Positions 27,510 to 35,951 are shown, counted from the stretch's first letter. The stretch is 64,000 nucleotides of DNA from Ureibacillus thermophilus (GCF_042657185.1 NZ_JBHSNN010000012.1); one strand, 5' to 3'. The notes: generated by a model from the sequence alone, not told the origin. A program made the numbers and translations.

Positions 27510-27545
27510 AAAGACTGCCCGAAAATGTTCTTTTCGAGCAGTTTT
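27510..27545 (-). terminator. Terminator of the YhdH-like oxidoreductase
   Basis: Minus-strand arms AAAACTGCTCGAAAA and TTTTCGGGCAGTCTT followed by T-run, 8 bases after the stop codon. Confidence 0.85.
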
Positions 27546-27552
27546 AAGTGAT

Positions 27553-28551
27553 TTAAGAGATTACATCTACTAATATTCTACCTTTTGCTTGTCCCTTTAA
27601 TAAAATCGGAAACGCATCCGGAAGCTCTTCAAGGGTTACCTCCTTATAAATAAAATCTTCCAACCGGTCCGGCTTATAATCAGATGCTAGACGATTCCAA
27701 ACTTCTTTTCTCGTTTCATAATCGCAATAAGCAGAATCAATGCCAAGCAAATCAACACCGCGAAGGATAAACGGGTAAACGGTTGTCGGAAGGCTTGTTC
27801 CACCAGTCAATCCGCTTACCGCCACTTGTCCTCCAAGCTTAATTTGGCTCAAAATGGATGCAAGGGATTCTCCTCCTACCGGGTCCACTGCAGCAATCCA
27901 TCTTTGTTTTGCCAATGATTTCGGTCTGCCAGCACTGACTGCTTCTTCCCTTGAAATCACCGACTTTGCACCAAGACTTTTCAAAAATTCATGTTCTGAT
28001 TCTTTTCCAGTGCTTGCTTCTACATCATAGCCAAGCTTTGATAAAATCGCGACAGCAAAGCTTCCTACGCCGCCCGTTGCACCCGTTACAAGCACTTTTC
28101 CTTGTTCAGGTTTTAACCCATTTTGTTCGAGACGATAAATGGACAAAGCTGCAGTAAATCCTGCCGTTCCAATAATCATGGATTCTTTTAAAGAAAGACC
28201 TTTTGGAAGCGGCACAATCCACTCAGCGGGGATGCGAGCATATTCGCTGTATCCTCCAAAATGGGAAACGCCAATTTCATAGCTTGTTGCGATGACTTCA
28301 TCGCCTTCCTGAAAACGCGGATCTTCCGAACGAACGACAACTCCTGCCAAATCAATGCCCGGCACAAAAGGATAATTTCTTACAATGTTGCCATTTGGGA
28401 TTGTGGCAAGACTATCTTTATAATTTACACCGGAATAATGAACCCGAATTAACACTTCCCCTTTTGGCAAATCATCAAAGGACAATTGCCGAAGTTCAAC
28501 GGCCACATCTTCCCCATGTTTATCAACGACTAACGCTTTAAATTGTGACAT
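27553..28551 (-). CDS. YhdH/YhfP-family NADPH quinone oxidoreductase (acryloyl-CoA reductase type)
   Basis: A 332-residue medium-chain dehydrogenase/reductase without the structural zinc cysteines. The N-terminal GroES-like domain includes VNYKDSLATIPNGNIVRNYP, which is characteristic of YhdH/YhfP. The Rossmann motif GATGGVGSFAVAILSKLG starts near residue 153. E. coli YhdH reduces acryloyl-CoA; the substrate here is not determined. The ATG at 28551 has better spacing from AAAGGGG than the ATG two codons upstream. Confidence 0.9.
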   Translation of the reverse strand: MSQFKALVVDKHGEDVAVELRQLSFDDLPKGEVLIRVHYSGVNYKDSLATIPNGNIVRNYPFVPGIDLAGVVVRSEDPRFQEGDEVIATSYEIGVSHFGGYSEYARIPAEWIVPLPKGLSLKESMIIGTAGFTAALSIYRLEQNGLKPEQGKVLVTGATGGVGSFAVAILSKLGYDVEASTGKESEHEFLKSLGAKSVISREEAVSAGRPKSLAKQRWIAAVDPVGGESLASILSQIKLGGQVAVSGLTGGTSLPTTVYPFILRGVDLLGIDSAYCDYETRKEVWNRLASDYKPDRLEDFIYKEVTLEELPDAFPILLKGQAKGRILVDVIS

Positions 28552-28737
28552 CTCCATTTCCCCTTTCTAAAATCCATTTTACATGAATCTATTCCAATAT
28601 TCACTATATTATGATAGATTTCCTTTTTTATAAGTTTTACTGATAGCATCTTAAAATTCTTTTCCTCTCAAGTTTGATAAGAAATTTTCCCTCAAAGTAG
28701 GTTATACTTAAGAGAAAATAAAGGAGGTTACTTTTAT

Positions 28738-29190
28738 ATGGTTTTAAGCAAGGTATATCTTGAACGTTGCGATAAAGAAACAGAGGAAACGATCGCCGTG
28801 GAATCACCAGATTTTTTAAATACACCGATTGCTTATTTTAAAACCCATTTAAACGAATTTCTTTATGTGGAATCGCCAACTTTTGAGGAAATCAAAGTGG
28901 ATGCCCTTTCCATCGAAGTGGATGATGTGTTTCGTACATATATGGCTTTATTTGGCTTAAGAGTTCAAAAGAAACATAGCAATGCTATTAAAAATTATTT
29001 AGAGGAACATCTACATACAGATTCCATCAAAAACTACAGCGCCCTCTTTTCAGCAGATGAAGGCTTGTGGGAAATCAATCTCCCTTTGGACTTTATAGAA
29101 GGCTTTCAAGAAGAAATGACGATTGAACAAGCCATCGAACTATCCTATAGTTTTATCCAACATTTACTTCAACAGCTAAACGAAAAATAA
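28738..29190 (+). CDS. Hypothetical protein, 150 residues
   Basis: A soluble acidic protein with AAAGGAGG 9 bases before the ATG. The first third has several short beta segments (VYLERCDKETEETIAVE, FLYVESPTFEEIKVDALSIEV). The second half is helical (HSNAIKNYLEEHLHTDS, TIEQAIELSYSFIQHLL). It is monocistronic, with a family A repeat starting at its stop codon. I do not recognise the family. Confidence 0.8.
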   Translation: MVLSKVYLERCDKETEETIAVESPDFLNTPIAYFKTHLNEFLYVESPTFEEIKVDALSIEVDDVFRTYMALFGLRVQKKHSNAIKNYLEEHLHTDSIKNYSALFSADEGLWEINLPLDFIEGFQEEMTIEQAIELSYSFIQHLLQQLNEK

Positions 29191-29461
29191 AGAGGCTGGG
29201 ACAAATCTAAAAAAACATCATTTTCTCCAAGGAGAAAATGATGTTTTTTTGATATGTTATTAAAATTGATTTCCGTTCCGGGGACGCTTTCCGCGGGCCC
29301 GGCTCGAGCCTCCTCGGAGCTCATTACTTCGCTCCTGCGGTGTCTCGAGAGGGCTCGTCGCAGGAGTCGCCCCGTCACTCCAATCAATTTTTAGTTATAT
29401 CAATTTTTTATCAAAACTCTTTCAACTGCCCCTTTCATTTTTTGTTTATGTCCCAGCCTCT
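29191..29461 (-). repeat. Family A repeat, copy 2 (complete, inverted)
   Basis: A 271-base element with intact ends AGAGGCTGGGACA (29191) and TGTCCCAGCCTCT (to 29461). Its flanks are AAAAATAA and TTTTAATT, as if it replaced a terminator hairpin. Between the ends lie the ACATCATTTTCT hairpin and the GC-rich core with CTCCTGCGG/CCGCAGGAG-type palindromes. It lies between two convergent genes and can serve as terminator. Confidence 0.9.
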
Positions 29462-29486
29462 TTTTAATTGAGAAAAAGACGCATTC

Positions 29487-29651
29487 TCAATTCAAACGAT
29501 TATTTTTTAATGATGAGTTGCAATTACTATGACAATGATCTGCGATTTCACAACTTGCGCAAACGCCTTTTTTGCTTTTCTTAATGGATGAATATAACGC
29601 CCAAAAAGCATAGCCAAAAATGATGACTCCAAGAATTATACTAATGACCAT
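29487..29651 (-). CDS. FeoB-associated Cys-rich membrane protein
   Basis: A 54-residue protein: an N-terminal membrane helix (VISIILGVIIFGYAFWALY), a basic turn (SSIKKSKKG) and a cysteine-rich tail with C-x2-C-x6-C-x4-C. This is the FeoB-associated Cys-rich family found after feoB in Firmicutes. It begins 16 bases after the feoB stop and completes a feoA-feoB-small protein operon for ferrous iron uptake. Its exact role (iron relay or structural partner) is not established. Confidence 0.85.
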   Translation of the reverse strand: MVISIILGVIIFGYAFWALYSSIKKSKKGVCASCEIADHCHSNCNSSLKNNRLN

Positions 29652-29666
29652 CCTGCGTCGTCCTTT

Positions 29667-31670
29667 CTATTGGCCTATTCCCAACAATCTTCCACCTTGA
29701 TAAAGGATGAAAGAAATTGTATAGGCAATGACTAGTCCATACAGTATCGAGAAGAACATCCATTTTCTCGTGCCTGTTTCTTTTTGAATCGTTGCAGCCG
29801 TCGCCAGACAAGGTACATAAAGCAAAATAAATACCATAAAGCTATATGCGGATAATGGCGTGAATACCCCTGCAAGCAAATGCTGCAAACTTTCCCCATC
29901 CGGTACAAAATAAATAACATTCATGGATGACACAACAATTTCTTTTGCAAGGAAACCGGTTATAAGACTTGCTGCCGCTTGCCATGTTCCAAAACCTAAT
30001 GGGGCAAGAATTGGTGCAATCCACTTGCTGATTAGTGCTAAGAAACTGTCTTCTGCTTGTACATTTGTTCCTGCTGGCCCCACATATGTAAGAAGCCAAA
30101 TCACAACCGTTCCACCTAAAATAAAGGTTCCGGCTTTTTTAACAAATCCTTTTCCTTTATCCCAAGTGCTCCGCATTAATGTACGAAATTGAGGAACCCG
30201 ATAAGGAGGAAGTTCAACCACAAAAATGGATTCTTCCGTCCGAATAAAGAAAGAAAAAATCTTCGCTAATAAAATGGCCACAACAATGCCAAGAACATAT
30301 AAAGATAAAACAATCAACGCTTTATGCTGTTCAAAAAAGACGCTGACAAACAAGCTATATACGGTTAGCCGCGCTGAACAGGACATGAGTGGAGTTAATA
30401 AAATCGTAAGCAATCTCTCTTTCGGCTGTTCGATGGTTCTGGCGCCCATCACCCCAGGTACATTGCATCCAAAGCCGATAATCAATGGAATAAAGGCTTT
30501 CCCGTTTAGACCAACCAATTCCAAAATGCGGTCCATGATAACGGCAATCCGGGACATATAGCCGGAATCTTCCAGAAATGAAATAAAGAAAAATAAAATA
30601 AAAATTTGCGGTACGAAAACAAGTACTCCGCCGACTCCCCCAATAATTCCTTCAATGATTAAGCTTTGAATAAAAGGCGAAACATTCAGCGCAACTAAAA
30701 CTCCTTCAATCCAAGAAGAAAATGGACCGGATAAAAAAGCATCCAATAGGTCGGATAAAGGTGAACCAAGCCAATCAAAAGTCAATTTAAAAATGATAAA
30801 CATTAAACTTAGAAAAATAACGACGCCAAATACCCTGTTGGTCACAATGGAATCAATCAATTCCGTAAAACTTTTTTTATTCCTTTTTTCTTCTGTTACG
30901 CATTCCGCTAAAACGGATTGAATTAATTGCTGCCGCTTTTTAAACAGCCATTCGCTTATGTTTTTTACTTGATAAGTTTGTTTTATTTTTTCTTCGCAAT
31001 CTTCAATGAGATAACCAATGACGGATAAATCCATCATCTCGCTTAGTTTATTTTTTACAACAAAATTTCCATCAATTAATTGCAGCGCCAGCCAGCGACG
31101 ACTAATTTTGCTGTAGCTTGGCAAAAGGCGGATAATATCTTCAATCAATTTTTCAATTTCAGGTCCATAATTGATGGGGATGGATGAAGTCGGCAAATTT
31201 TGTCCATCCAAGTGTTCTAATAAATCATCACAGCCGTTGCCAGTTCGAGCAATAATCGGTATCACTGGGACTCCCAGCTTTTTAGAAAGTTTCTCAGCAT
31301 CAATATGTAGCCCTCTTGCTTCAGCTACATCCATCATGTTTAATCCGATAATGATGGGTGCGCCGAATTCAAGCAGCTGCAAAGTCAACTGTAAATTTCT
31401 CAATAACTGTGAAGCATCTACTATATTAATAATCCCGTGAAAAGACCCATTCATTAAATATTCAGTTGCGACGGCTTCATCTTTTGAAAGAGGGTTAATG
31501 GTATAAATGCCAGGCAAATCAATTAATTGCCCCTTCTTATTCGATAAATCGCCTACCTTTTTTTCAACCGTCACACCGCTCCAGTTGCCCACATAGGCAT
31601 AAGAATCGGTTAATATATTGAAGAGGGAGGTTTTTCCTGTATTCGGATTTCCAAAAAGGGCAATTTCCAT
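29667..31670 (-). CDS. feoB: Ferrous iron transporter FeoB
   Basis: A 667-residue inner-membrane protein. The N-terminal G domain has G1 GNPNTGKTS near residue 7, G3 DLPGIY near 52 and G4 NMMD near 113. A helical regulatory domain follows, then membrane segments with the two inverted gate domains (GFGCNVPGVMGAR near 390 and FLAKEIVVSSMN near 580). The ATG at 31670 has GGAGGAAG 8 bases upstream and starts one base after the feoA stop; an upstream extension is unlikely to be translated. Confidence 0.95.
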   Translation of the reverse strand: MEIALFGNPNTGKTSLFNILTDSYAYVGNWSGVTVEKKVGDLSNKKGQLIDLPGIYTINPLSKDEAVATEYLMNGSFHGIINIVDASQLLRNLQLTLQLLEFGAPIIIGLNMMDVAEARGLHIDAEKLSKKLGVPVIPIIARTGNGCDDLLEHLDGQNLPTSSIPINYGPEIEKLIEDIIRLLPSYSKISRRWLALQLIDGNFVVKNKLSEMMDLSVIGYLIEDCEEKIKQTYQVKNISEWLFKKRQQLIQSVLAECVTEEKRNKKSFTELIDSIVTNRVFGVVIFLSLMFIIFKLTFDWLGSPLSDLLDAFLSGPFSSWIEGVLVALNVSPFIQSLIIEGIIGGVGGVLVFVPQIFILFFFISFLEDSGYMSRIAVIMDRILELVGLNGKAFIPLIIGFGCNVPGVMGARTIEQPKERLLTILLTPLMSCSARLTVYSLFVSVFFEQHKALIVLSLYVLGIVVAILLAKIFSFFIRTEESIFVVELPPYRVPQFRTLMRSTWDKGKGFVKKAGTFILGGTVVIWLLTYVGPAGTNVQAEDSFLALISKWIAPILAPLGFGTWQAAASLITGFLAKEIVVSSMNVIYFVPDGESLQHLLAGVFTPLSAYSFMVFILLYVPCLATAATIQKETGTRKWMFFSILYGLVIAYTISFILYQGGRLLGIGQ

Positions 31671-31671
31671 G

Positions 31672-31899
31672 TTACACTTCCTCCACTTCAATATAATCCA
31701 CATCTTTTTTTCGCAAACTAATATATTGTCCACAAACTTCTAAAATATAGGGTCCACCAAAGGGCATTTTTCGAATATACGAAATTTCAACCCCTTCGAT
31801 GACTCCTAAATCTAATAATCTTTTTTGTACCACTTTGTTTAAATGGGATAAATCGCTTATTCGATACGCTTCCCCTAGATGACCCTCGGATAACTTCAA
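31672..31899 (-). CDS. feoA: FeoA, SH3-like partner of FeoB
   Basis: A 75-residue FeoA with the expected beta-barrel phrases (GEAYRISDLSH, RLLDLGVIEGVEI, GPYILEVCGQYISLR). The frame is open from an ATG at 31932, but a TTG at 31899 follows GGAAGGAG by 7 bases and gives the normal FeoA length, so I prefer it. First gene of the feoAB operon. Confidence 0.92.
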   Translation of the reverse strand: MKLSEGHLGEAYRISDLSHLNKVVQKRLLDLGVIEGVEISYIRKMPFGGPYILEVCGQYISLRKKDVDYIEVEEV

Positions 31900-32051
31900 A
31901 ATGTTTTCTCCTTCCAAAAACGAAACAATCATATTATTATAAATTCACATATTTTAATGTAAAGTCAATAACAAAAAATAACAAAAGAAGATTTTTTGAA
32001 TTTTTTCGAGGAGAATCATTAATTTTTTGTATCCGTACTTAAAACAAAAAA

Positions 32052-32084
32052 GATAGCAAGGAATCTTTCATGCTCCTTACTATC
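32052..32084 (-). terminator. Terminator downstream of the SDR pseudogene
   Basis: Arms GATAG-AAGGA and TCCTT-CTATC, followed on the minus strand by a T-rich tract. Confidence 0.7.
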
Positions 32085-32106
32085 TCTTTCAACTTGTTTG
32101 ATTTCA

Positions 32107-32873
32107 TTAGAATGCAGAAGTCCATCCTGCATCCGCCACAACTACCGTACCATTGACAAAACTTGCTTCATCGGAGGCTAAGAAGAGGGCTACTTGGGCA
32201 ATTTCTTCAGGTTGGCCTACACGAGGTATTAATTTATGAGTTAATCCTGAGCGTTCCATCCCGAATTGGCTCTTGTTCGTCATGCTTTTGCTGATATTTG
32301 TTTCTACCGCATCTGGTGCAATACCGTTGACGCGAATGCCTTTTTGCGCATACATAAAACCAGTGTTTTTCGTTAATCCTACAAGGGCATGTTTTGATGT
32401 GACATAAGCCGCGCCGGCATGAGCGCCATTCAATCCTCCTGTTGAGATTGTATTAATAATCACACCTTGTTTATTATTGTCTACCCAATAGTTGATAGCT
32501 TTGCGCATTGCACGCATAACACCTTTTAAGTTGATATCAAAAACGCGATCCCATTTTTCGTCTGTAATTTCTCCAACAGGTTCAAAGCCGTCCATAATTC
32601 CCGCATGTTAGCAAGAATATCAAGGGTGCCGTATTCATTAATGGCTGTTTGAATCATGTTTTCTACATCTTCTAATTTTGATACATCCGCTTTTATTGCA
32701 AGGCTTGTGCCGCCGTTTTGAACAATTTCTTCTGAAACCGCTTTCGCACCTTCCAAATTATAATCCGCTATAATGACTTTTGCGCTTTCTTTTGCATATA
32801 ACTCTGCAATCGTTTTCCCCATCCCTGAAGCTGCACCTGTTACAATCGCCACTTTATCTTGCAATTTCATCAT
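32107..32873 (-). pseudogene. Short-chain dehydrogenase/reductase broken by a one-base deletion
   Basis: Two overlapping frames together form one SDR of about 255 residues. The first frame (from 32873) has the cofactor motif TGAASGMGKTIA and ADV. The second (ending 32107) has the catalytic ISTGG, Y-x3-K in YVTSKHA, and PRVGQPEEIAQ. They join near 32605, where the minus strand reads AACATGCGGG; restoring one A gives AACAATGCGGG, which encodes the standard NNAG-type motif region (N-A-G). The rest of the gene is undamaged, so the frameshift is recent or a sequencing error. Confidence 0.85.
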
Positions 32874-33052
32874 AATCCCTTCAGTTCTTTCATCCTATAC
32901 CTCTATTTTACTTTTCAAAAAATTGTAATTCAAGGAACATCAATAGAAATTTATGTAAAAATGTTGAAGGAATTTTCTCTTAAATCTATTTACTGTTTCT
33001 AAGAAAAACTCTAACAATCAATACAAATGCACAGCCGCTTTTTTCTTTCAAT

Positions 33053-33061
33053 CATACATTA
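33053..33061 (+). promoter_or_regulatory. Sigma-K-like -10 element of second YjcZ-like gene
   Basis: CATACATTA, identical to the element ahead of copy 1, lies 30 bases before the start codon. Confidence 0.5.
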
Positions 33062-33082
33062 TGGTTGAAAGGGGGTGAAAGG

Positions 33083-33214
33083 ATGGGTTACAAATATTGC
33101 AACTACGGTTATTCTGGAGGAGGATTCTGCAACAGTTTTGCTTTGCTTGTTGTATTATTTATTTTGTTAATTATCATCGGCTCTAGCTTCGGCAATAAAG
33201 GATACTATTGTTAA
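33083..33214 (+). CDS. YjcZ-family small sporulation membrane protein, copy 2
   Basis: A 43-residue paralogue of the protein at 26918-27040: a Tyr/Cys/Gly-rich head (GYKYCNYGYSGGGFCN), the membrane segment ALLVVLFILLIIIG and a NKGYYC tail. It has the same upstream arrangement of AAAGGGGGTGAAAGG and sigma-K-like element. Four cysteines could cross-link it in the spore; that is speculation. No terminator is seen apart from the family B repeat that follows. Confidence 0.85.
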   Translation: MGYKYCNYGYSGGGFCNSFALLVVLFILLIIIGSSFGNKGYYC

Positions 33215-33271
33215 AAAAGAGTTGGCATCCCACCACCTGACTCCCTAAACGGCACTTTATGGAACGAGAGA

Positions 33272-33447
33272 AGGAGGCGTCTGAAAAGTCATTTCAAGAC
33301 GCCCCCTTTGCGGCTGTAGCTAGAGCTTTTGCCGCAGATAAATTGCGACGTCGCGTTTTGTAACCACCGCAGGGAAAGTTTTTAAGAGAATATTCCTATA
33401 AGAAGTAAGGCTGTTTCCGAAAGTGTTCGACTTTCTGGACAGCCCCT
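33272..33447. repeat. Family B dispersed repeat, copy 2
   Basis: Same blocks as 7804-7990: GGAGGCGTCTGAAAAGTCATTT with its hairpin partner, CTTTGCGGCTGT-GCTAGAG, TTGCCGCAGATA-ATTGCGAC, then GGCTGTTTCCGAAAG...CTTTCTGGACAGCC. It ends at the stop codon of the DUF2071 gene, so it may act as its terminator. In the first copy too the right end abuts a stop codon. Confidence 0.85.
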
Positions 33448-34172
33448 TATTTCGCAGTAACAATAGGCCACAAGCGAACATTGGCATCTTTTGAATATTG
33501 GATCAATGGATGGGTTGATTCAGATTGGATATGAAAAGTGGATAAAATACCATTTTCAATTCCCACCAATTCCACCTTATGAATGAACCACGGCTCATGG
33601 ATAATGTCGCAGCGAATAACTTTCCCTTTTGTGTTTGTTGTATAAAAACAATAGCGTTCCAGCAGCCATTCTTCCAATGTTTCCTTCTTAATAGGAGAAG
33701 AAGCAGGTAGAACACGGTATTGGCAAGTGAAAGGCAAAGGGTTGGTTTTACTTTCAAACTGAATCATCTTTTCTGTTTTTTCAAAGGACAAATCCATCGA
33801 AATATATGGCAAATGAAATAAATATTTTGCCATCATCGCAGTAAGTTTTTGAGGAAGAGCTAATTTCAAAAAATAAATACCCGGTTTTTCGCCCATTTTT
33901 ACATACGTTCGTACATTGATTCCAGGAATTCCTCTGCCTAATGGTATGAACGGAAGTCCTCGAACACCTATGGATTTTATGACATATGGAACAATTGTAA
34001 TCCATGCTTGCCCTTCATAAGTATCCAACTGTATTTTCGGCGGAAGTAAGATTTCAATCTTTTCTTTTTTTACTGGATAATGAAGAAAAAGAATGTCGCT
34101 CCAAATTTGTTTCATCATCCATGGCAGTCGATCCGGCAATACCCTTTTATTTGAATCGTAAATCTCCCCCAT
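33447..34172 (-). CDS. YqjF-like DUF2071 protein
   Basis: A 241-residue soluble protein with the DUF2071 pattern: WSDILFLHYPVKKEKIEILLPP, YEGQAWITIVPY, and NVRTYVKMGEKPGIYFLKLAL near residues 85-105. B. subtilis YqjF belongs to this family; the biochemical role is unknown. The ATG at 34172 follows GAGGAG by 4 bases, better than the ATG four codons upstream. Confidence 0.88.
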   Translation of the reverse strand: MGEIYDSNKRVLPDRLPWMMKQIWSDILFLHYPVKKEKIEILLPPKIQLDTYEGQAWITIVPYVIKSIGVRGLPFIPLGRGIPGINVRTYVKMGEKPGIYFLKLALPQKLTAMMAKYLFHLPYISMDLSFEKTEKMIQFESKTNPLPFTCQYRVLPASSPIKKETLEEWLLERYCFYTTNTKGKVIRCDIIHEPWFIHKVELVGIENGILSTFHIQSESTHPLIQYSKDANVRLWPIVTAK

Positions 34173-34306
34173 AATGCTCCTCAATCACTTTCTTTTCTTC
34201 ATATTCTTTCCAAATGTTGAACAAATTATGAGCCTTTGACGAAAGTATTGTAAAGGTCTATCTGGGCCATAATGATAATAACTTCATTACATTGGAGGGG
34301 TGGCAG

Positions 34307-34486
34307 ATGAATATACAACGAGCAAAGGAAATTGCAACATCTGGAGCCATTGCAAACGTTTTATATAATGGCCAACGAATTTATATTCAAAATGTGGACG
34401 AACAGAAAGGAACCGCTCGTATCTATCCTTTAGATGACCCGGAAAATGAAAAAGAAGTGCCAGTGGAACAACTATTGGAAAATTAA
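34307..34486 (+). CDS. sspH: H-type small acid-soluble spore protein
   Basis: A 59-residue SASP of the H type. It starts MNIQRAKEIATSG and contains IYIQNVDEQKGTARIYPLDD, nearly the family signature; the tail is acidic. H-type SASPs are minor spore-core proteins made under sigma-G. GGAGGGGTGG precedes the start, and a hairpin terminator follows at 34507-34532. Confidence 0.93.
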   Translation: MNIQRAKEIATSGAIANVLYNGQRIYIQNVDEQKGTARIYPLDDPENEKEVPVEQLLEN

Positions 34487-34506
34487 TGTTTCTTGTTTCA
34501 AGTAAG

Positions 34507-34532
34507 AAGTGCGCAAAATGGTTGCGCACTTT
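34507..34532 (+). terminator. Terminator of sspH
   Basis: Perfect arms AAGTGCGCAA and TTGCGCACTT with a five-base loop and T-rich tail. Confidence 0.85.
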
Positions 34533-34659
34533 TCCTTATATAAACAAAAATCCGCCGCTTGACTTTTCCCTTTTTTTAAATAATGTGTTATATTTAGAAA
34601 ACATGTAGACGGTCAAAAAGACTGTCTATTTTTATGTTTAATGAAGAAATAAAAGGAAG

Positions 34660-35610
34660 ATGAAAGTGAACCAACCATCAAAATTTATTTATACGTATAT
34701 ACACCATCCTGATGAATATGAATTGCGCCGAATGGAGATGCGCGCATTATTTGGATATGATACGGAAGATAACTACATCATCAGTGAACGATGCATAGAC
34801 CCAAGCCGCAGTCCATTTATGGAAGACCGATTAGAAGTTTTTTATGAGGCAAATAGCATAGAAGAACTCGGGCAACTCGTTAAAGAGTTAGCCATTCATG
34901 GAACTACTTACAAAGTGGTTTGCTTGAATAAAATGGATATTGGAAAAACAAAGAAAATCCATCACCCAGAACGGCGGAAAATCGAAAGACAAATTGGACT
35001 TTCCATTAATGGAGAACCGGATTTGAACAATCCTTCAATCATTTTTGGATTGCTTAACATCAATGGCCGTTGGTATTTTGGAAAAGCAACGAAAGCCCAA
35101 TCCATTTGGCGAAAACATTTGCATAAGCCAAGCAGTTATTCGACAGCTCTCAGCACCCGTGTTGCCAGAGCCATTGTGAACATCGCCATTCCCGAACCAA
35201 CAGGCATTCGAGCTATTGACCCTTGCTGTGGCATTGGTACCGTATTAATTGAGGCATTATCTATGAATGTCGATATTGTAGGCAGAGATATCAGCCCCTT
35301 TGTTTGTATGGGCGCAAGAAAAAACATTGATTACTTTGGCTACGAAACGACCGTCACAAAAGGTTCCATTGCGGATGTAGCGGAACATTATGATGTGGCC
35401 ATTGTGGATTTGCCTTATAACATTTATTCCCATCTTTCATTGGAGGAAGAATATAATATCATCCGACATGCTCGCCGCATTGCAGACCGGGTTTTATTCG
35501 TCGCCATTAAACCGATTGAAGACTTAGTGCAAAAAGCTGGATTTGAAATAAAAGACCACGCTGTAGCAAAAAAATCAAATTTTATCCGACATATTTTATT
35601 ATGTGAATAA
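34660..35610 (+). CDS. Trm11-like SAM-dependent RNA/DNA methyltransferase
   Basis: A 316-residue protein. The N-terminal half is THUMP-like in position; the C-terminal half is a Rossmann methyltransferase with the SAM motif AIDPCCGIGTVLIEAL near residue 190 and the catalytic motif IV DLPYN near 253. This matches the TRM11 family that modifies guanosine N2 in tRNA; the target here is unverified. AAAAGGAAG touches the ATG at 34660, so the GTG two codons later (34666) may be the true start. Confidence 0.85.
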   Translation: MKVNQPSKFIYTYIHHPDEYELRRMEMRALFGYDTEDNYIISERCIDPSRSPFMEDRLEVFYEANSIEELGQLVKELAIHGTTYKVVCLNKMDIGKTKKIHHPERRKIERQIGLSINGEPDLNNPSIIFGLLNINGRWYFGKATKAQSIWRKHLHKPSSYSTALSTRVARAIVNIAIPEPTGIRAIDPCCGIGTVLIEALSMNVDIVGRDISPFVCMGARKNIDYFGYETTVTKGSIADVAEHYDVAIVDLPYNIYSHLSLEEEYNIIRHARRIADRVLFVAIKPIEDLVQKAGFEIKDHAVAKKSNFIRHILLCE

Positions 35611-35621
35611 ACTTTGTAAAA

Positions 35622-35903
35622 AGGGACTGGGAAAAATCTAAAAAGAGGCTGGGACAAAACCCCCTCTAAAATGGAAACAGCTCATGAAATTTTGGAATGA
35701 AAATTCATGAGCTGTTCTTCATTTTTTCAATAAAAAATAAGGACCTCTTCTGTTAAAATTAAGTTACCACCAAAACTAACAGAAAGAAGAGTCCTTATGT
35801 TTAAATATTATAACATGAATCAATTAGTTTTACCTCTAGATTTAGAAATAAAATTACAAGAAAATGATATTGCCTTCCATATTCACCATTTAGTTGAAAG
35901 TAT
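35622..35903 (+). mobile_element. Truncated 5' end of an IS1182-type insertion sequence
   Basis: Begins with the terminal sequence AGAGGCTGGGACAAAACC (35644). It is followed by a perfect hairpin (AACAGCTCATGAA / TTCATGAGCTGTT, 35676-35716), a second stem just before the start codon, and the first 36 codons of a transposase. The IS66 element cuts it at 35904. A second copy of the same left end occupies 63929-64000. The bases just before it (35622-35643, GGACTGGGAAAAATCTAAAA) look like the end of a family A repeat in which it inserted. Confidence 0.8.
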
Positions 35904-35907
35904 GTAA
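35797..35907 (+). pseudogene. IS1182-family transposase, N-terminal remnant
   Basis: A 36-codon remnant starting MFKYYNMNQLVLPLDLEIKL, the typical N-terminus of IS1182-family transposases in Bacilli. The frame runs into the IS66 end and stops at once. The stem-loop AAGGAC-CTCTTCT...AGAAGAGTCCTT directly ahead of the ATG could hide the ribosome site in read-through transcripts. Confidence 0.8.
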
Positions 35908-35951
35908 GCGTAAAATAATCCCCACCTTTTAATGATAGGGATTAAATACTA

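Noticed and set aside
29169..29387. 72-codon open frame inside family A copy 2 (and similar frames in other copies)
   Set aside because: The frames lie in the repeat's GC-rich core, differ in frame and ends between copies, and have no start signals; they reflect base composition.
31671..31733. FeoB start at 31733
   Set aside because: It would overlap feoA by about 60 bases and lacks a ribosome site; the ATG at 31670 has GGAGGAAG and begins with the normal G-domain sequence.
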